In this document: in pieces, positions 6,143 through 6,446 of the stretch
Numbering within the stretch: position 1 is the stretch's first letter
Layout of the letters: each line of letters begins with the position of its first letter
Assembly (NCBI GenBank): GCA_027296205.1
Contig: JAPUJM010000196.1
Location: 1 to 6,446 of the forward strand
Source of the DNA: Actinomycetota bacterium
Lineage (GTDB): Bacteria; Actinomycetota; Acidimicrobiia; Spongiisociales; ZC4RG35
Direction of reading: 5' to 3'
DNA length: 6,446 nucleotides
Notes under the pieces: model-generated
What the model saw: only the letters and a program-made list of their open reading frames with translations
Told to the model about the DNA's origin: nothing
The model's database searches: none
Program-made: the position numbers and the translations under genes

Positions 6143-6446
6143 CTAAGCCGAGGGTGTGGGGGAGCGTCTGATGCTCACGTTCGTGTAAACCACCAGCGCA
6201 GCCAGTGCCTGGGTGGCGATCAATGCCCCCACGACGAATGGTCCATACTCGTAGTCCCCGTTGGGCGGCGCGACGTTGCGGAGACCCGATGCGACAAAGG
6301 CGAGCCCACCGGCGACCAGGGCCACGGTCTCCCCGACGAGCAGCGCTCGCACCGACCAAGGCTCGAATCGCTGGAGTCGGCCCGACAGGTGGGCGAGGGT
6401 GTAGCCACCCTGAATGATCAGGCCAAGCGCCAGGATCATCACTATC
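6143..6446 (-). CDS. Small multi-pass membrane protein of unknown function (5' partial)
   Basis: The frame is open from the right window edge to a TAG at 6145-6143. The codons at 6442 (GTG) and 6439 (ATG) lie within an already hydrophobic run, so the true start is probably outside the window. Three membrane segments are visible, numbering from GTG 6442: about 1-20, 32-55 (RALLVGETVALVAGGLAF) and 66-88 (GPFVVGALIATQALAALVVY). The loop between the last two contains a PPNGDYEYG turn. The tail SIRRSPTPSA is basic and probably cytoplasmic. I do not recognise the family. It ends 26 bases before the selenoprotein candidate on the same strand, so the two are probably cotranscribed and may act together at the membrane. 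Confidence 0.65.
   Translation of the reverse strand, partial: IVMILALGLIIQGGYTLAHLSGRLQRFEPWSVRALLVGETVALVAGGLAFVASGLRNVAPPNGDYEYGPFVVGALIATQALAALVVYTNVSIRRSPTPSA

Noticed and set aside
6117..6359. Upstream extension of the selenoprotein frame to 6359
   Set aside because: This stretch is Arg/Gly-rich and overlaps the membrane protein gene in another frame. The lipoprotein signal peptide starting at ATG 6116 marks the real N terminus.

Overview
This is a GC-rich bacterial window. An F420-type deazaflavin-dependent oxidoreductase, a mycobacterial-style cyclopropane fatty acid synthase and frequent GTG/TTG starts suggest an actinobacterium. An environmental Acidimicrobiia-like lineage is my guess. 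There is no rRNA or other taxonomic marker, so this assignment is inference.

Layout. Positions 3-248 (+) hold the 3' end of a gene with an Asn/Gly-rich tail. A 103-base convergent gap (249-351) shows nothing I can name. Three minus-strand genes follow in transcription order from right to left: a cyclopropane fatty acid synthase (1871-3193), a DUF385/Ddn-like oxidoreductase (1382-1816) and an exported protein with a duplicated domain (352-1326). They are about 55 bases apart and could be one transcript. The divergent intergenic region 3194-3447 carries a perfect 12-bp hairpin just before the synthase ATG, and a TATAAT box and strong Shine-Dalgarno for the next gene. Positions 3448-5502 (+) encode a complete membrane pyrophosphatase (hppA) with K+-dependent signature residues. 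After a 45-base convergent gap, the minus strand carries a lipoprotein-like gene (5548-6116) and, 26 bases upstream of it, the end of a small membrane protein gene that runs off the window (6143-6446).

The main discovery candidate is the gene at 5548-6116. Conventional translation stops at a TGA (5934-5936), but the same frame continues without another stop for 115 codons. The TGA lies in SPG-(TGA)-P-I-C, exactly where a thioredoxin-fold protein would carry the first Cys of CxxC. A stem-loop with a GGG apical loop begins 8 bases after the TGA, with the first loop G 17 bases after it, in line with the bacterial SECIS consensus. I read this as a membrane-anchored UxxC selenoprotein lipoprotein. 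A second interruption, an apparent one-base frameshift near 5682, separates the last ~44 codons. It is either a sequencing or assembly error, a programmed shift, or a sign that the gene is decaying.

Functionally the window touches membrane energetics (pyrophosphatase), membrane lipid modification (cyclopropane synthase), F420-linked redox chemistry and extracytoplasmic thiol/selenol redox chemistry. Nothing shows that these act as one pathway. There are no tRNA or rRNA genes, CRISPR arrays, insertion sequences or phage genes that I can see.
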